DNA of 64,000 bases from Brachyhypopomus gauderio (GCF_052324685.1 NC_135211.1:1773105-1837104), one strand, 5' to 3'. Positions 34,486 to 46,798 are shown, counted from the stretch's first letter. Made by a program: numbers and translations. The notes: generated from the letters alone by a model not told the origin.

Positions 34486-35636
34486 GTTTTTTGTAGGACC
34501 CCAAAAGCACTTGCTGTCGCCACATGTTGACATGTTGAGCAGGACCTGAGCTATGTTTGTGGAATTTGTGCAGAGACTAAAGACCTTCACACTTAAACAT
34601 TCACTAAACCTGGTGCATGATCTCACATCCCAGAGATTGAGAATCTGGCAAACTAACAATCGAACTGGTCAGGTAACAGCAGCATTTGAAGTGGGGTCAA
34701 AAATGTACCATTAAAGGCACTTGACATCCCCGCTCAGTTTCGTTGCATAGCCTCTTTATAGTTGTTGAAAAAACGTTTTGTAGCGGAAGAAAACATTAAT
34801 TTACTGGAAGACAATCCAGTGATCGCTCTTAATATCAAAGTAAAACATGTACTCTGTCCTGATAAAATTTTGACCATGTGCATTTCACCTTGGGATTTAA
34901 AGTGTTTCCCGTTAGTCTGAGTACATCAGCTGAAGGCAGCTTAACTTCTTTTTTGGTTCTTGAAGTCTTTTTTTATTCTCATCCGAAAGGCATATTCTGT
35001 TCCAGAAAACATTGGGGATTCCAATGTATCAATGACCTAGTTGGGAAAATGATTGCTGAACTCTGTAATGATCCTGATCTCAGCAGTACCAAGTGCCACA
35101 AAGGTCCACAAATCAGTTTACTCATGTATTTTATTGCCTATGGTTTGGTTTGTAAATGTGTGTTGGTGATATGGATGCATTCATGACACCACATTTTCTG
35201 GACAAAATGCGTCTTGGAGCAGAGCTCCTGCAGTGCTTCCATCAAATCTGTTTTGAATAGGTTTTGGGTGCATTTTCACATATAATTTCAAAAGCGTCAT
35301 ATCTAAGAGGACATAACCCTGCAACTGAAGGCAAGGGAGCTACACTGTGTAAACTGGTGAAAATCATACACATTCCGATGACTGGTGGACAAAAGGATCA
35401 AAACTGTGACAGGAAAAGGGTCTACAAACTGACCTTTTGTTTGAAGACCTGCAGGTCTTGACAAGTGAGTAATTGAAGGAAGGGCAAATTTTAGACAAGC
35501 TAGCAGAAAAGTGTGAGTGACCTTGATGTTGCATCCTTTATGCATTGGCTCATTTCATCAAAAGCCAGCAAACAGGAGGAATGTGCTTGTTGGATTTTTC
35601 TTTTGAGGAAGAACTATGTAAGCACCGAAGCATCTG

Positions 35637-35642
35637 GTCTCT

Positions 35643-35683
<41 letters not shown>

Positions 35684-35710
35684 ATGGTGGTTCGAGCCCA
35701 CCCAGGGACG
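35637..35710 (+). tRNA. tRNA-Asn-GTT: tRNA-Asn (GUU), unit 26, consensus
   Basis: Consensus gene. Confidence 0.96.
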
Positions 35711-35799
35711 ATGTATGTTCCTTTCTCTTCTTTTTTAGACGTATTTTGCGCAAACAGATTAACTAAATTTCAACATTTCTCTCAAACAAATCAGCCTCT

Positions 35800-35872
35800 C
35801 GCCCAACGTGGGGCTCGAACCCACGACCCTGAGATTAAGAGTCTCATGCTCTACCGACTGAGCTAGCCGGGC
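35800..35872 (-). tRNA. tRNA-Lys-CTT: tRNA-Lys (CUU), unit 26, consensus
   Basis: Consensus gene. Confidence 0.96.
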
Positions 35873-37023
35873 GTTTTATGTAGGACCCCAAAAGCACTTG
35901 CTGTCGCCACATGTTGACATGTTGAGCAGGACCTGAGCTATGTTTGTGGAATTTGTGCAGAGACTAAAGACCTTCACCCTTAAACATTCACTAAACCTGG
36001 TGCATGATCTCACATCCCAGAGATTGAGAATCTGGCAAACTAACAATCGAACTGGTCAGGTAACAGCAGCATTTGAAGTGGGGTCAAAAATGTACCATTA
36101 AAGGCACTTGACATCCCCGCTCAGTTTCGTTGCATAGCCTCTTTATAGTTGTTGAAAAAACGTTTTGTAGCGGAAGAAAACATTAATTTACTGGAAGACA
36201 ATCCAGTGATCGCTCTTAATATCAAAGTAAAACATGTACTCTGTCCTGATGAAATTTTGACCATGTGCATTTCACCTTGGGATTTAAAGTGTTTCCCGTT
36301 AGTCTGAGTACATCAGCTGAAGGCAGCTTAACTTCTTTTTTGGTTCTTGAAGTCTTTTTTTATTCTCATCCGAAAGGCATATTCTGTTCCAGAAAACATT
36401 GGGGATTCCAATGTATCAATGACCTAGTTGGGAAAATGATTGCTGAACTCTGTAATGATCCTGATCTCAGCAGTACCAAGTGCCACAAAGGTCCACAAAT
36501 CAGTTTACTCATGTATTTTATTGCCTATGGTTTGGTTTGTAAATGTGTGTTGGTGATATGGATGCATTCATGACACCACATTTTCTGGACAAAATGCGTC
36601 TTGGAGCAGAGCTCCTGCAGTGCTTCCATCAAATCTGTTTTGAATAGGTTTTGGGTGCATTTTCACATATAATTTCAAAAGCGTCATATCTAAGAGGACA
36701 TAACCCTGCAACTGAAGGCAAGGGAGCTACACTGTGTAAACTGGTGAAAATCATACACATTCCGATGACTGGTGGACAAAAGGATCAAAACTGTGACAGG
36801 AAAAGGGTCTACAAACTGACCTTTTGTTTGAAGACCTGCAGGTCGTGACAAGTGAGTAATTGAAGGAAGGGCAAATTTTAGACAAGCTAGCAGAAAAGTG
36901 TGAGTGACCTTGATGTTGCATCCTTTATGCATTGGCTCATTTCATCAAAAGCCAGCAAACAGGAGGAATGTGCTTGTTGGGTTTTTCTTTTGAGGAAGAA
37001 CTATGTAAGCACCGAAGCATCTG

Positions 37024-37029
37024 GTCTCT

Positions 37030-37070
<41 letters not shown>

Positions 37071-37097
37071 ATGGTGGTTCGAGCCCACCCAGGGACG
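37024..37097 (+). tRNA. tRNA-Asn-GTT: tRNA-Asn (GUU), unit 27, consensus
   Basis: Consensus gene; the gap to tRNA-Lys is 85 bp. Confidence 0.96.
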
Positions 37098-37182
37098 ATG
37101 TATGTTCCTTTCTCTTCTTTTTTAGACGTATTTTGCGCAGATTAACTAAATTTCAACATTTCTCTCAAACAAGTCAGCCTCT

Positions 37183-37255
37183 CGCCCAACGTGGGGCTCG
37201 AACCCACGACCCTGAGATTAAGAGTCTCATGCTCTACCGACTGAGCTAGCCGGGC
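37183..37255 (-). tRNA. tRNA-Lys-CTT: tRNA-Lys (CUU), unit 27, consensus
   Basis: Consensus gene. Confidence 0.96.
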
Positions 37256-38410
37256 GTTTTATGTAGGACCCCAAAAGCACTTGCTGTCGCCACATGTTGA
37301 CATGTTGAGCAGGACCTGAGCTATGTTTGTGGAATTTGTGCAGAGACTAAAGACCTTCACCCTTAAACATTCACTAAACCTGGTGCATGATCTCACATCC
37401 CAGAGATTGAGAATCTGGCAAACTAACAATCGAACTGGTCAGGTAACAGCAGCATTTGAAGTGGGGTCAAAAATGTACCATTAAAGGCACTTGACATCCC
37501 CGCTCAGTTTCGTTGCATAGCCTCTTTATAGTTGTTGAAAAAACGTTTTGTAGCGGAAGAAAACATTAATTTACTGGAAGACAATCCAGTGATCGCTCTT
37601 AATATCAAAGTAAAACATGTACTCTGTCCTGATAAAATTTTGACCATGTGCATTTCACCTTGGGATTTAAAGTGTTTCCCGTTAGTCTGAGTACATACAT
37701 CAGCTGAAGGCAGCTTAACTTCTTTTTTGGTTCTTGAAGTCTTTTTTTATTCTCATCCGAAAGGCATATTCTGTTCCAGAAAACATTGGGGATTCCAATG
37801 TATCAATGACCTAGTTGGGAAAATGATTGCTGAACTCTGTAATGATCCTGATCTCAGCAGTACCAAGTGCCACAAAGGTCCACAAATCAGTTTACTCATG
37901 TATTTTATTGCCTATGGCTTGGTTTGTAAATGTGTGTTGGTGATATGGATGCATTCATGACACCACATTTTCTGGACAAAATGCGTCTTGGAGCAGAGCT
38001 CCTGCAGTGCTTCCATCAAATCTGTTTTGAATAGGTTTTGGGTGCATTTTCACATATAATTTCAAAAGCGTCATATCTAAGAGGACATAACCCTGCAACT
38101 GAAGGCAAGGGAGCTACACTGTGTAAACTGGTGAAAATCATACACATTCCGATGACTGGTGGACAAAAGGATCAAAACTTTGACAGGAAAAGGGTCTACA
38201 AACTGACCTTTTGTTTGAAGACCTGCAGGTCTTGACAAGTGAGTAATTGAAGGAAGGGCAAATTTTAGACAAGCTAGCAGAAAAGTGTGAGTGACCTTGA
38301 TGTTGCATCCTTTATGCATTGGCTCATTTCATCAAAAGCCAGCAAACAGGAGGAATGTGCTTGTTGGGTTTTTCTTTTGAGGAAGAACTATGTAAGCACA
38401 GAACCATCTG

Positions 38411-38416
38411 GTCTCT

Positions 38417-38457
<41 letters not shown>

Positions 38458-38484
38458 ATGGTGGTTCGAGCCCACCCAGGGAAG
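38411..38484 (+). tRNA. tRNA-Asn-GTT: tRNA-Asn (GUU), unit 28, variant A72
   Basis: C72A only; leader GAACCATCTG in place of GAAGCATCTG. Confidence 0.89.
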
Positions 38485-38573
38485 ATGTATGTTCCTTTCT
38501 CTTCTTTTTTAGACGTATTTTGCGCAAACAGATTAACTAAATTTCAACATTTCTCTCAAACAAATCAGCCTCT

Positions 38574-38646
38574 CGCCCAACGTGGGGCTCGAACCCACGA
38601 CCCTGAGATTAAGAGTCTCATGCTCTACCGACTGAGCGAGCCGGAC
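38574..38646 (-). tRNA. tRNA-Lys-CTT: tRNA-Lys (CUU), unit 28, variant U2/C9
   Basis: A-box A9C and C2U, here without the class A T at offset 1230. Confidence 0.87.
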
Positions 38647-39797
38647 GTTTTTTGTAGGACCCCAAAAGCACTTGCTGTCGCCACATGTTGACATGTTGAG
38701 CAGGACCTGAGCTATGTTTGTGGAATTTGTGCAGAGACTAAAGACCTTCACCCTTAAACATTCACTAAACCTGGTGCATGATCTCACATCCCAGAGATTG
38801 AGAATCTGGCAAACTAACAATCGAACTGGTCAGGTAACAGCAGCATTTGAAGTGGGGTCAAAAATGTACCATTAAAGGCTCTTGACATCCCCGCTCAGTT
38901 TCGTTGCATAGCCTCTTTATAGTTGTTGAAAAAACATTTTGTAGCGGAAGAAAACATTAATTTACTGGAAGACAATCCAGTGATCGCTCTTAATATCAAA
39001 GTAAAACATGTACTCTGTCCTGATAAAATTTTGACCATGTGCATTTCACCTTGGGATTTAAAGTGTTTCCCATTAGTCTGAGTACATCAGCTGAAGGCAG
39101 CTTAACTTCTTTTTTGGTTCTTGAAGTCTTTTTTTATTCTCATCCGAAAGGCATATTCTGTTCCAGAAAACATTGGGGATTCCAATGTATCAATGACCTA
39201 GTTGGGAAAATGATTGCTGAACTCTGTAATGATCCTGATCTCAGCAGTACCAAGTGCCACAAAGGTCCACAAATCAGTTTACTCATGTATTTTATTGCCT
39301 ATGGTTTGGTTTGTAAATGTGTGTTGGTGATATGGATGCATTCATGACACCACATTTTCTGGACAAAATGCGTCTTGGAGCAGAGCTCCTGCAGTGCTTC
39401 CATCAAATCTGTTTTGAATAGGTTTTGGGTGCATTTTCACATATAATTTCAAAAGCGTCATATCTAAGAGGACATAACCCTGCAACTGAAGGCAAGGGAG
39501 CTACACTGTGTAAACTGGTGAAAATCATACACATTCCGATGACTGGTGGACAAAAGGATCAAAACTGTGACAGGAAAAGGGTCTACAAACTGACCTTTTG
39601 TTTGAAGACCTGCAGGTCGTGACAAGTGAGTAATTGAAGGAAGGGCAAATTTTAGACAAGCTAGCAGAAAAGTGTGAGTGACCTTGATGTTGCATCCTTT
39701 ATGCATTGGCTCATTTCATCAAAAGCCAGCAAACAGGAGGAATGTGCTTGTTGGGTTTTTCTTTTGAGGAAGAACTATGTAAGCACCGAAGCATCTG

Positions 39798-39871
39798 GTC
39801 TCTGTGGCGCAATCGGTTAGCACGTTCGGCTGTTAACCGAAAGGATGGTGGTTCGAGCCCACCCAGGGACG
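39798..39871 (+). tRNA. tRNA-Asn-GTT: tRNA-Asn (GUU), unit 29, variant A24
   Basis: G24A in the D stem opposes C11 to A24. The change is CpG to CpA. A58 and C72 are kept. Confidence 0.88.
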
Positions 39872-39956
39872 ATGTATGTTCCTTTCTCTTCTTTTTTAGA
39901 CGTATTTTGCGCAGATTAACTAAATTTCAACATTTCTCTCAAACAAATCAGCCTCT

Positions 39957-40029
39957 CGCCCAACGTGGGGCTCGAACCCACGACCCTGAGATTAAGAGTC
40001 TCATGCTCTACCGACTGAGCTAGCCGGGC
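39957..40029 (-). tRNA. tRNA-Lys-CTT: tRNA-Lys (CUU), unit 29, consensus
   Basis: Consensus gene. Confidence 0.96.
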
Positions 40030-41180
40030 GTTTTATGTAGGACCCCAAAAGCACTTGCTGTCGCCACATGTTGACATGTTGAGCAGGACCTGAGCTATGT
40101 TTGTGGAATTTGTGCAGAGACTAAAGACCTTCACCCTTAAACATTCACTAAACCTGGTGCATGATCTCACATCCCAGAGATTGAGAATCTGGCAAACTAA
40201 CAATCGAACTGGTCAGGTAACAGCAGCATTTGAAGTGGGGTCAAAAATGTACCATTAAAGGCACTTGACATCCCCGCTCAGTTTCGTTGCATAGCCTCTT
40301 TATAGTTGTTGAAAAAACGTTTTGTAGCGGAAGAAAACATTAATTTACTGGAAGACAATCCAGTGATCGCTCTTAATATCAAAGTAAAACATGTACTCTG
40401 TCCTGATAAAATTTTGACCATGTGCATTTCACCTTGGGATTTAAAGTGTTTCCCGTTAGTCTGAGTACATCAGCTGAAGGCAGCTTAACTTCTTTTTTGG
40501 TTCTTGAAGTCTTTTTTTATTCTCATCCGAAAGGCATATTCTGTTCCAGAAAACATTGGGGATTCCAATGTATCAATGACCTAGTTGGGAAAATGATTGC
40601 TGAACTCTGTAATGATCCTGATCTCAGCAGTACCAAGTGCCACAAAGGTCCACAAATCAGTTTACTCATGTATTTTATTGCCTATGGTTTGGTTTGTAAA
40701 TGTGTGTTGGTGATATGGATGCATTCATGACACCACATTTTCTGGACAAAATGCGTCTTGGAGCAGAGCTCCTGCAGTGCTTCCATCAAATCTGTTTTGA
40801 ATAGGTTTTGGGTGCATTTTCACATATAATTTCAAAAGCGTCATATCTAAGAGGACATAACCCTGCAACTGAAGGCAAGGGAGCTACACTGTGTAAACTG
40901 GTGAAAATCATACACATTCCGATGACTGGTGGACAAAAGGATCAAAACTTTGACAGGAAAAGGGTCTACAAACTGACCTTTTGTTTGAAGACCTGCAGGT
41001 CGTGACAAGTGAGTAATTGAAGGAAGGGCAAATTTTAGACAAGCTAGCAGAAAAGTGTGAGTGACCTTGATGTTGCATCCTTTATGCATTGGCTCATTTC
41101 ATCAAAAGCCAGCAAACAGGAGGAATGTGCTTGTTGGGTTTTTCTTTTGAGGAAGAACTATGTAAGCACCGAAGCATCTG

Positions 41181-41186
41181 GTCTCT

Positions 41187-41227
<41 letters not shown>

Positions 41228-41254
41228 ATGGTGGTTCGAGCCCACCCAGGGACG
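41181..41254 (+). tRNA. tRNA-Asn-GTT: tRNA-Asn (GUU), unit 30, consensus
   Basis: Consensus gene. Confidence 0.96.
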
Positions 41255-41343
41255 ATGTATGTTCCTTTCTCTTCTTTTTTAGACATATTTTGCGCAAACA
41301 GATTAACTAAATTTCAACATTTCTCTCAAACAAATCAGCCTCT

Positions 41344-41416
41344 CGCCCAACGTGGGGCTCGAACCCACGACCCTGAGATTAAGAGTCTCATGCTCTACCG
41401 ACTGAGCTAGCCGGGC
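41344..41416 (-). tRNA. tRNA-Lys-CTT: tRNA-Lys (CUU), unit 30, consensus
   Basis: Consensus gene. Confidence 0.96.
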
Positions 41417-42567
41417 GTTTTATGTAGGACCCCAAAAGCACTTGCTGTCGCCACATGTTGACATGTTGAGCAGGACCTGAGCTATGTTTGTGGAATTTGT
41501 GCAGAGACTAAAGACCTTCACCCTTAAACATTCACTAAACCTGGTGCATGATCTCACATCCCAGAGATTGAGAATCTGGCAAACTAACAATCGAACTGGT
41601 CAGGTAACAGCAGCATTTGAAGTGGGGTCAAAAATGTACCATTAAAGGCACTTGACATCCCCGCTCAGTTTCGTTGCATAGCCTCTTTATAGTTGTTGAA
41701 AAAACATTTTGTAGCGGAAGAAAACATTAATTTACTGGAAGACAATCCAGTGATCGCTCTTAATATCAAAGTAAAACATGTACTCTGTCCTGATAAAATT
41801 TTGACCATGTGCATTTCACCTTGGGATTTAAAGTGTTTCCCGTTAGTCTGAGTACATCAGCTGAAGGCAGCTTAACTTCTTTTTTGGTTCTTGAAGTCTT
41901 TTTTTATTCTCATCCGAAAGGCATATTCTGTTCCAGAAAACATTGGGGATTCCAATGTATCAATGACCTAGTTGGGAAAATGATTGCTGAACTCTGTAAT
42001 GATCCTGATCTCAGCAGTACCAAGTGCCACAAAGGTCCACAAATCAGTTTACTCATGTATTTTATTGCCTATGGTTTGGTTTGTAAATGTGTGTTGGTGA
42101 TATGGATGCATTCATGACACCACATTTTCTGGACAAAATGCGTCTTGGAGCAGAGCTCCTGCAGTGCTTCCATCAAATCTGTTTTGAATAGGTTTTGGGT
42201 GCATTTTCACATATAATTTCAAAAGCGTCATATCTAAGAGGACATAACCCTGCAACTGAAGGCAAGGGAGCTACACTGTGTAAACTGGTGAAAATCATAC
42301 ACATTCCGATGACTGGTGGACAAAAGGATCAAAACTGTGACAGGAAAAGGGTCTACAAACTGACCTTTTGTTTGAAGACCTGCAGGTCGTGACAAGTGAG
42401 TAATTGAAGGAAGGGCAAATTTTAGACAAGCTAGCAGAAAAGTGTGAGTGACCTTGATGTTGCATCCTTTATGCATTGGCTCATTTCATCAAAAGCCAGC
42501 AAACAGGAGGAATGTGCTTGTTGGGTTTTTCTTTTGAGGAAGAACTATGTAAGCACCGAAGCATCTG

Positions 42568-42573
42568 GTCTCT

Positions 42574-42614
<41 letters not shown>

Positions 42615-42641
42615 ATGGTGGTTCGAGCCCACCCAGGGACG
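42568..42641 (+). tRNA. tRNA-Asn-GTT: tRNA-Asn (GUU), unit 31, consensus
   Basis: Consensus gene. Confidence 0.96.
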
Positions 42642-42730
42642 ATGTATGTTCCTTTCTCTTCTTTTTTAGACATATTTTGCGCAAACAGATTAACTAAATT
42701 TCAACATTTCTCTCAAACAAATCAGCCTCT

Positions 42731-42803
42731 CGCCCAACGTGGGGCTCGAACCCACGACCCTGAGATTAAGAGTCTCATGCTCTACCGACTGAGCTAGCCG
42801 GGC
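42731..42803 (-). tRNA. tRNA-Lys-CTT: tRNA-Lys (CUU), unit 31, consensus
   Basis: Consensus gene. Confidence 0.96.
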
Positions 42804-43954
42804 GTTTTATGTAGGACCCCAAAAGCACTTGCTGTCGCCACATGTTGACATGTTGAGCAGGACCTGAGCTATGTTTGTGGAATTTGTGCAGAGACTAAAG
42901 ACCTTCACCCTTAAACATTCACTAAACCTGGTGCATGATCTCACATCCCAGAGATTGAGAATCTGGCAAACTAACAATCGAACTGGTCAGGTAACAGCAG
43001 CATTTGAAGTGGGGTCAAAAATGTACCATTAAAGGCACTTGACATCCCCGCTCAGTTTCGTTGCATAGCCTCTTTATAGTTGTTGAAAAAACATTTTGTA
43101 GCGGAAGAAAACATTAATTTACTGGAAGACAATCCAGTGATCGCTCTTAATATCAAAGTAAAACATGTACTCTGTCCTGATAAAATTTTGACCATGTGCA
43201 TTTCACCTTGGGATTTAAAGTGTTTCCCGTTAGTCTGAGTACATCAGCTGAAGGCAGCTTAACTTCTTTTTTGGTTCTTGAAGTCTTTTTTTATTCTCAT
43301 CCGAAAGGCATATTCTGTTCCAGAAAACATTGGGGATTCCAATGTATCAATGACCTAGTTGGGAAAATGATTGCTGAACTCTGTAATGATCCTGATCTCA
43401 GCAGTACCAAGTGCCACAAAGGTCCACAAATCAGTTTACTCATGTATTTTATTGCCTATGGTTTGGTTTGTAAATGTGTGTTGGTGATATGGATGCATTC
43501 ATGACACCACATTTTCTGGACAAAATGCGTCTTGGAGCAGAGCTCCTGCAGTGCTTCCATCAAATCTGTTTTGAATAGGTTTTGGGTGCATTTTCACATA
43601 TAATTTCAAAAGCGTCATATCTAAGAGGACATAACCCTGCAACTGAAGGCAAGGGAGCTACACTGTGTAAACTGGTGAAAATCATACACATTCCGATGAC
43701 TGGTGGACAAAAGGATCAAAACTGTGACAGGAAAAGGGTCTACAAACTGACCTTTTGTTTGAAGACCTGCAGGTCGTGACAAGTGAGTAATTGAAGGAAG
43801 GGCAAATTTTAGACAAGCTAGCAGAAAAGTGTGAGTGACCTTGATGTTGCATCCTTTATGCATTGGCTCATTTCATCAAAAGCCAGCAAACAGGAGGAAT
43901 GTGCTTGTTGGGTTTTTCTTTTGAGGAAGAACTATGTAAGCACCGAAGCATCTG

Positions 43955-44028
43955 GTCTCTGTGGCGCAATCGGTTAGCACGTTCGGCTGTTAACCGAAAG
44001 GATGGTGGTTCGAGCCCACCCAGGGACG
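43955..44028 (+). tRNA. tRNA-Asn-GTT: tRNA-Asn (GUU), unit 32, variant A24
   Basis: Same C11/A24 D-stem mismatch as unit 29. Confidence 0.88.
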
Positions 44029-44113
44029 ATGTATGTTCCTTTCTCTTCTTTTTTAGACGTATTTTGCGCAGATTAACTAAATTTCAACATTTCTCTCAAA
44101 CAAATCAGCCTCT

Positions 44114-44186
44114 CGCCCAACGTGGGGCTCGAACCCACGACCCTGAGATTAAGAGTCTCATGCTCTACCGACTGAGCTAGCCGGGC
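44114..44186 (-). tRNA. tRNA-Lys-CTT: tRNA-Lys (CUU), unit 32, consensus
   Basis: Consensus gene. Confidence 0.96.
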
Positions 44187-45337
44187 GTTTTATGTAGGAC
44201 CCCAAAAGCACTTGCTGTCGCCACATGTTGACATGTTGAGCAGGACCTGAGCTATGTTTGTGGAATTTGTGCAGAGACTAAAGACCTTCACCCTTAAACA
44301 TTCACTAAACCTGGTGCATGATCTCACATCCCAGAGATTGAGAATCTGGCAAACTAACAATCGAACTGGTCAGGTAACAGCAGCATTTGAAGTGGGGTCA
44401 AAAATGTACCATTAAAGGCACTTGACATCCCCGCTCAGTTTCGTTGCATAGCCTCTTTATAGTTGTTGAAAAAACGTTTTGTAGCGGAAGAAAACATTAA
44501 TTTACTGGAAGACAATCCAGTGATCGCTCTTAATATCAAAGTAAAACATGTACTCTGTCCTGATAAAATTTTGACCATGTGCATTTCACCTTGGGATTTA
44601 AAGTGTTTCCCGTTAGTCTGAGTACATCAGCTGAAGGCAGCTTAACTTCTTTTTTGGTTCTTGAAGTCTTTTTTTATTCTCATCCGAAAGGCATATTCTG
44701 TTCCAGAAAACATTGGGGATTCCAATGTATCAATGACCTAGTTGGGAAAATGATTGCTGAACTCTGTAATGATCCTGATCTCAGCAGTACCAAGTGCCAC
44801 AAAGGTCCACAAATCAGTTTACTCATGTATTTTATTGCCTATGGTTTGGTTTGTAAATGTGTGTTGGTGATATGGATGCATTCATGACACCACATTTTCT
44901 GGACAAAATGCGTCTTGGAGCAGAGCTCCTGCAGTGCTTCCATCAAATCTGTTTTGAATAGGTTTTGGGTGCATTTTCACATATAATTTCAAAAGCGTCA
45001 TATCTAAGAGGACATAACCCTGCAACTGAAGGCAAGGGAGCTACACTGTGTAAACTGGTGAAAATCATACACATTCCGATGACTGGTGGACAAAAGGATC
45101 AAAACTTTGACAGGAAAAGGGTCTACAAACTGACCTTTTGTTTGAAGACCTGCAGGTCGTGACAAGTGAGTAATTGAAGGAAGGGCAAATTTTAGACAAG
45201 CTAGCAGAAAAGTGTGAGTGACCTTGATGTTGCATCCTTTATGCATTGGCTCATTTCATCAAAAGCCAGCAAACAGGAGGAATGTGCTTGTTGGGTTTTT
45301 CTTTTGAGGAAGAACTATGTAAGCACCGAAGCATCTG

Positions 45338-45343
45338 GTCTCT

Positions 45344-45384
<41 letters not shown>

Positions 45385-45411
45385 ATGGTGGTTCGAGCCC
45401 ACCCAGGGACG
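45338..45411 (+). tRNA. tRNA-Asn-GTT: tRNA-Asn (GUU), unit 33, consensus
   Basis: The only consensus tRNA-Asn paired with a U2/C9 tRNA-Lys. Confidence 0.96.
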
Positions 45412-45500
45412 ATGTATGTTCCTTTCTCTTCTTTTTTAGACGTATTTTGCGCAAACAGATTAACTAAATTTCAACATTTCTCTCAAACAAATCAGCCTCT

Positions 45501-45573
45501 CGCCCAACGTGGGGCTCGAACCCACGACCCTGAGATTAAGAGTCTCATGCTCTACCGACTGAGCGAGCCGGAC
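45501..45573 (-). tRNA. tRNA-Lys-CTT: tRNA-Lys (CUU), unit 33, variant U2/C9
   Basis: A-box A9C and C2U from the H-type part. Confidence 0.87.
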
Positions 45574-46724
45574 GTTTTTTGTAGGACCCCAAAAGCACTT
45601 GCTGTCGCCACATGTTGACATGTTGAGCAGGACCTGAGCTATGTTTGTGGAATTTGTGCAGAGACTAAAGACCTTCACCCTTAAACATTCACTAAACCTG
45701 GTGCATGATCTCACATCCCAGAGATTGAGAATCTGGCAAACTAACAATCGAACTGGTCAGGTAACAGCAGCATTTGAAGTGGGGTCAAAAATGTACCATT
45801 AAAGGCACTTGACATCCCCGCTCAGTTTCGTTGCATAGCCTCTTTATAGTTGTTGAAAAAACATTTTGTAGCGGAAGAAAACATTAATTTACTGGAAGAC
45901 AATCCAGTGATCGCTCTTAATATCAAAGTAAAACATGTACTCTGTCCTGATAAAATTTTGACCATGTGCATTTCACCTTGGGATTTAAAGTGTTTCCCGT
46001 TAGTCTGAGTACATCAGCTGAAGGCAGCTTAACTTCTTTTTTGGTTCTTGAAGTCTTTTTTTATTCTCATCCGAAAGGCATATTCTGTTCCAGAAAACAT
46101 TGGGGATTCCAATGTATCAATGACCTAGTTGGGAAAATGATTGCTGAACTCTGTAATGATCCTGATCTCAGCAGTACCAAGTGCCACAAAGGTCCACAAA
46201 TCAGTTTACTCATGTATTTTATTGCCTATGGTTTGGTTTGTAAATGTGTGTTGGTGATATGGATGCATTCATGACACCACATTTTCTGGACAAAATGCGT
46301 CTTGGAGCAGAGCTCCTGCAGTGCTTCCATCAAATCTGTTTTGAATAGGTTTTGGGTGCATTTTCACATATAATTTCAAAAGCGTCATATCTAAGAGGAC
46401 ATAACCCTGCAACTGAAGGCAAGGGAGCTACACTGTGTAAACTGGTGAAAATCATACACATTCCGATGACTGGTGGACAAAAGGATCAAAACTGTGACAG
46501 GAAAAGGGTCTACAAACTGACCTTTTGTTTGAAGACCTGCAGGTCGTGACAAGTGAGTAATTGAAGGAAGGGCAAATTTTAGACAAGCTAGCAGAAAAGT
46601 GTGAGTGACCTTGATGTTGCATCCTTTATGCATTGGCTCATTTCATCAAAAGCCAGCAAACAGGAGGAATGTGCTTGTTGGGTTTTTCTTTTGAGGAAGA
46701 ACTATGTAAGCACCGAAGCATCTG

Positions 46725-46730
46725 GTCTCT

Positions 46731-46771
<41 letters not shown>

Positions 46772-46798
46772 ATGGTGGTTCGAGCCCACCCAGGGACG
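46725..46798 (+). tRNA. tRNA-Asn-GTT: tRNA-Asn (GUU), unit 34, consensus
   Basis: Consensus gene. Confidence 0.96.

Larger units (their letters stand above)
33289..34675 (+). repeat. Array unit 25, class E/C recombinant
   Basis: Class E marker A at 299, then class C markers from offset 536 (A), 851 (T). Switch between about 33590 and 33822. Private GTGTGTTG to GTGTTTTG near 33775. Confidence 0.93.
34676..36062 (+). repeat. Array unit 26, class F
   Basis: GTTGGATTTT in place of GTTGGGTTTT near 35594, shared only with unit 40; G at 731 but intact palindrome; C at 951. Confidence 0.95.
36063..37445 (+). repeat. Array unit 27, class G, 1383 bp
   Basis: Four bases missing between the tRNA genes (GCGCAAACAGATT becomes GCGCAGATT). 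GATGAAATT near 36250 and AAGTCAG near 37172 are shared only with unit 41. Confidence 0.95.
37446..38836 (+). repeat. Array unit 28, class H, 1391 bp
   Basis: The longest unit: ACAT is duplicated in tandem near 37693. TATGGCTTGG near 37917 and GAACCATCTGG before tRNA-Asn are shared with unit 46. Confidence 0.95.
38837..40219 (+). repeat. Array unit 29, class G, 1383 bp
   Basis: 4-base deletion. GGCTCTTGAC near 38878 is shared only with partial unit 47. Private CCCATTAG near 39070. Confidence 0.95.
40220..41606 (+). repeat. Array unit 30, class G2
   Basis: No deletion; AGACATATT in place of AGACGTATT between the tRNAs, shared with units 31 and 34. G at 100 and T at 731. Confidence 0.95.
41607..42993 (+). 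repeat. Array unit 31, class G2
   Basis: As unit 30 but A at 100 and G at 731; matches unit 34. Confidence 0.95.
42994..44376 (+). repeat. Array unit 32, class G, 1383 bp
   Basis: 4-base deletion and the unit 29-type tRNA-Asn change; lacks the other unit 29 markers. Confidence 0.95.
44377..45763 (+). repeat. Array unit 33, class G2/H recombinant
   Basis: G2-type up to and including tRNA-Asn, H-type at tRNA-Lys. The switch falls between the Asn 3' end (45411) and position 9 of Lys (about 45565). Confidence 0.93.

Noticed and set aside
36932-37249. 105-codon frame through both tRNA genes in 1383-bp units
   Set aside because: It is created only by the 4-base deletion joining two frames across tRNA-Asn and the antisense of tRNA-Lys.
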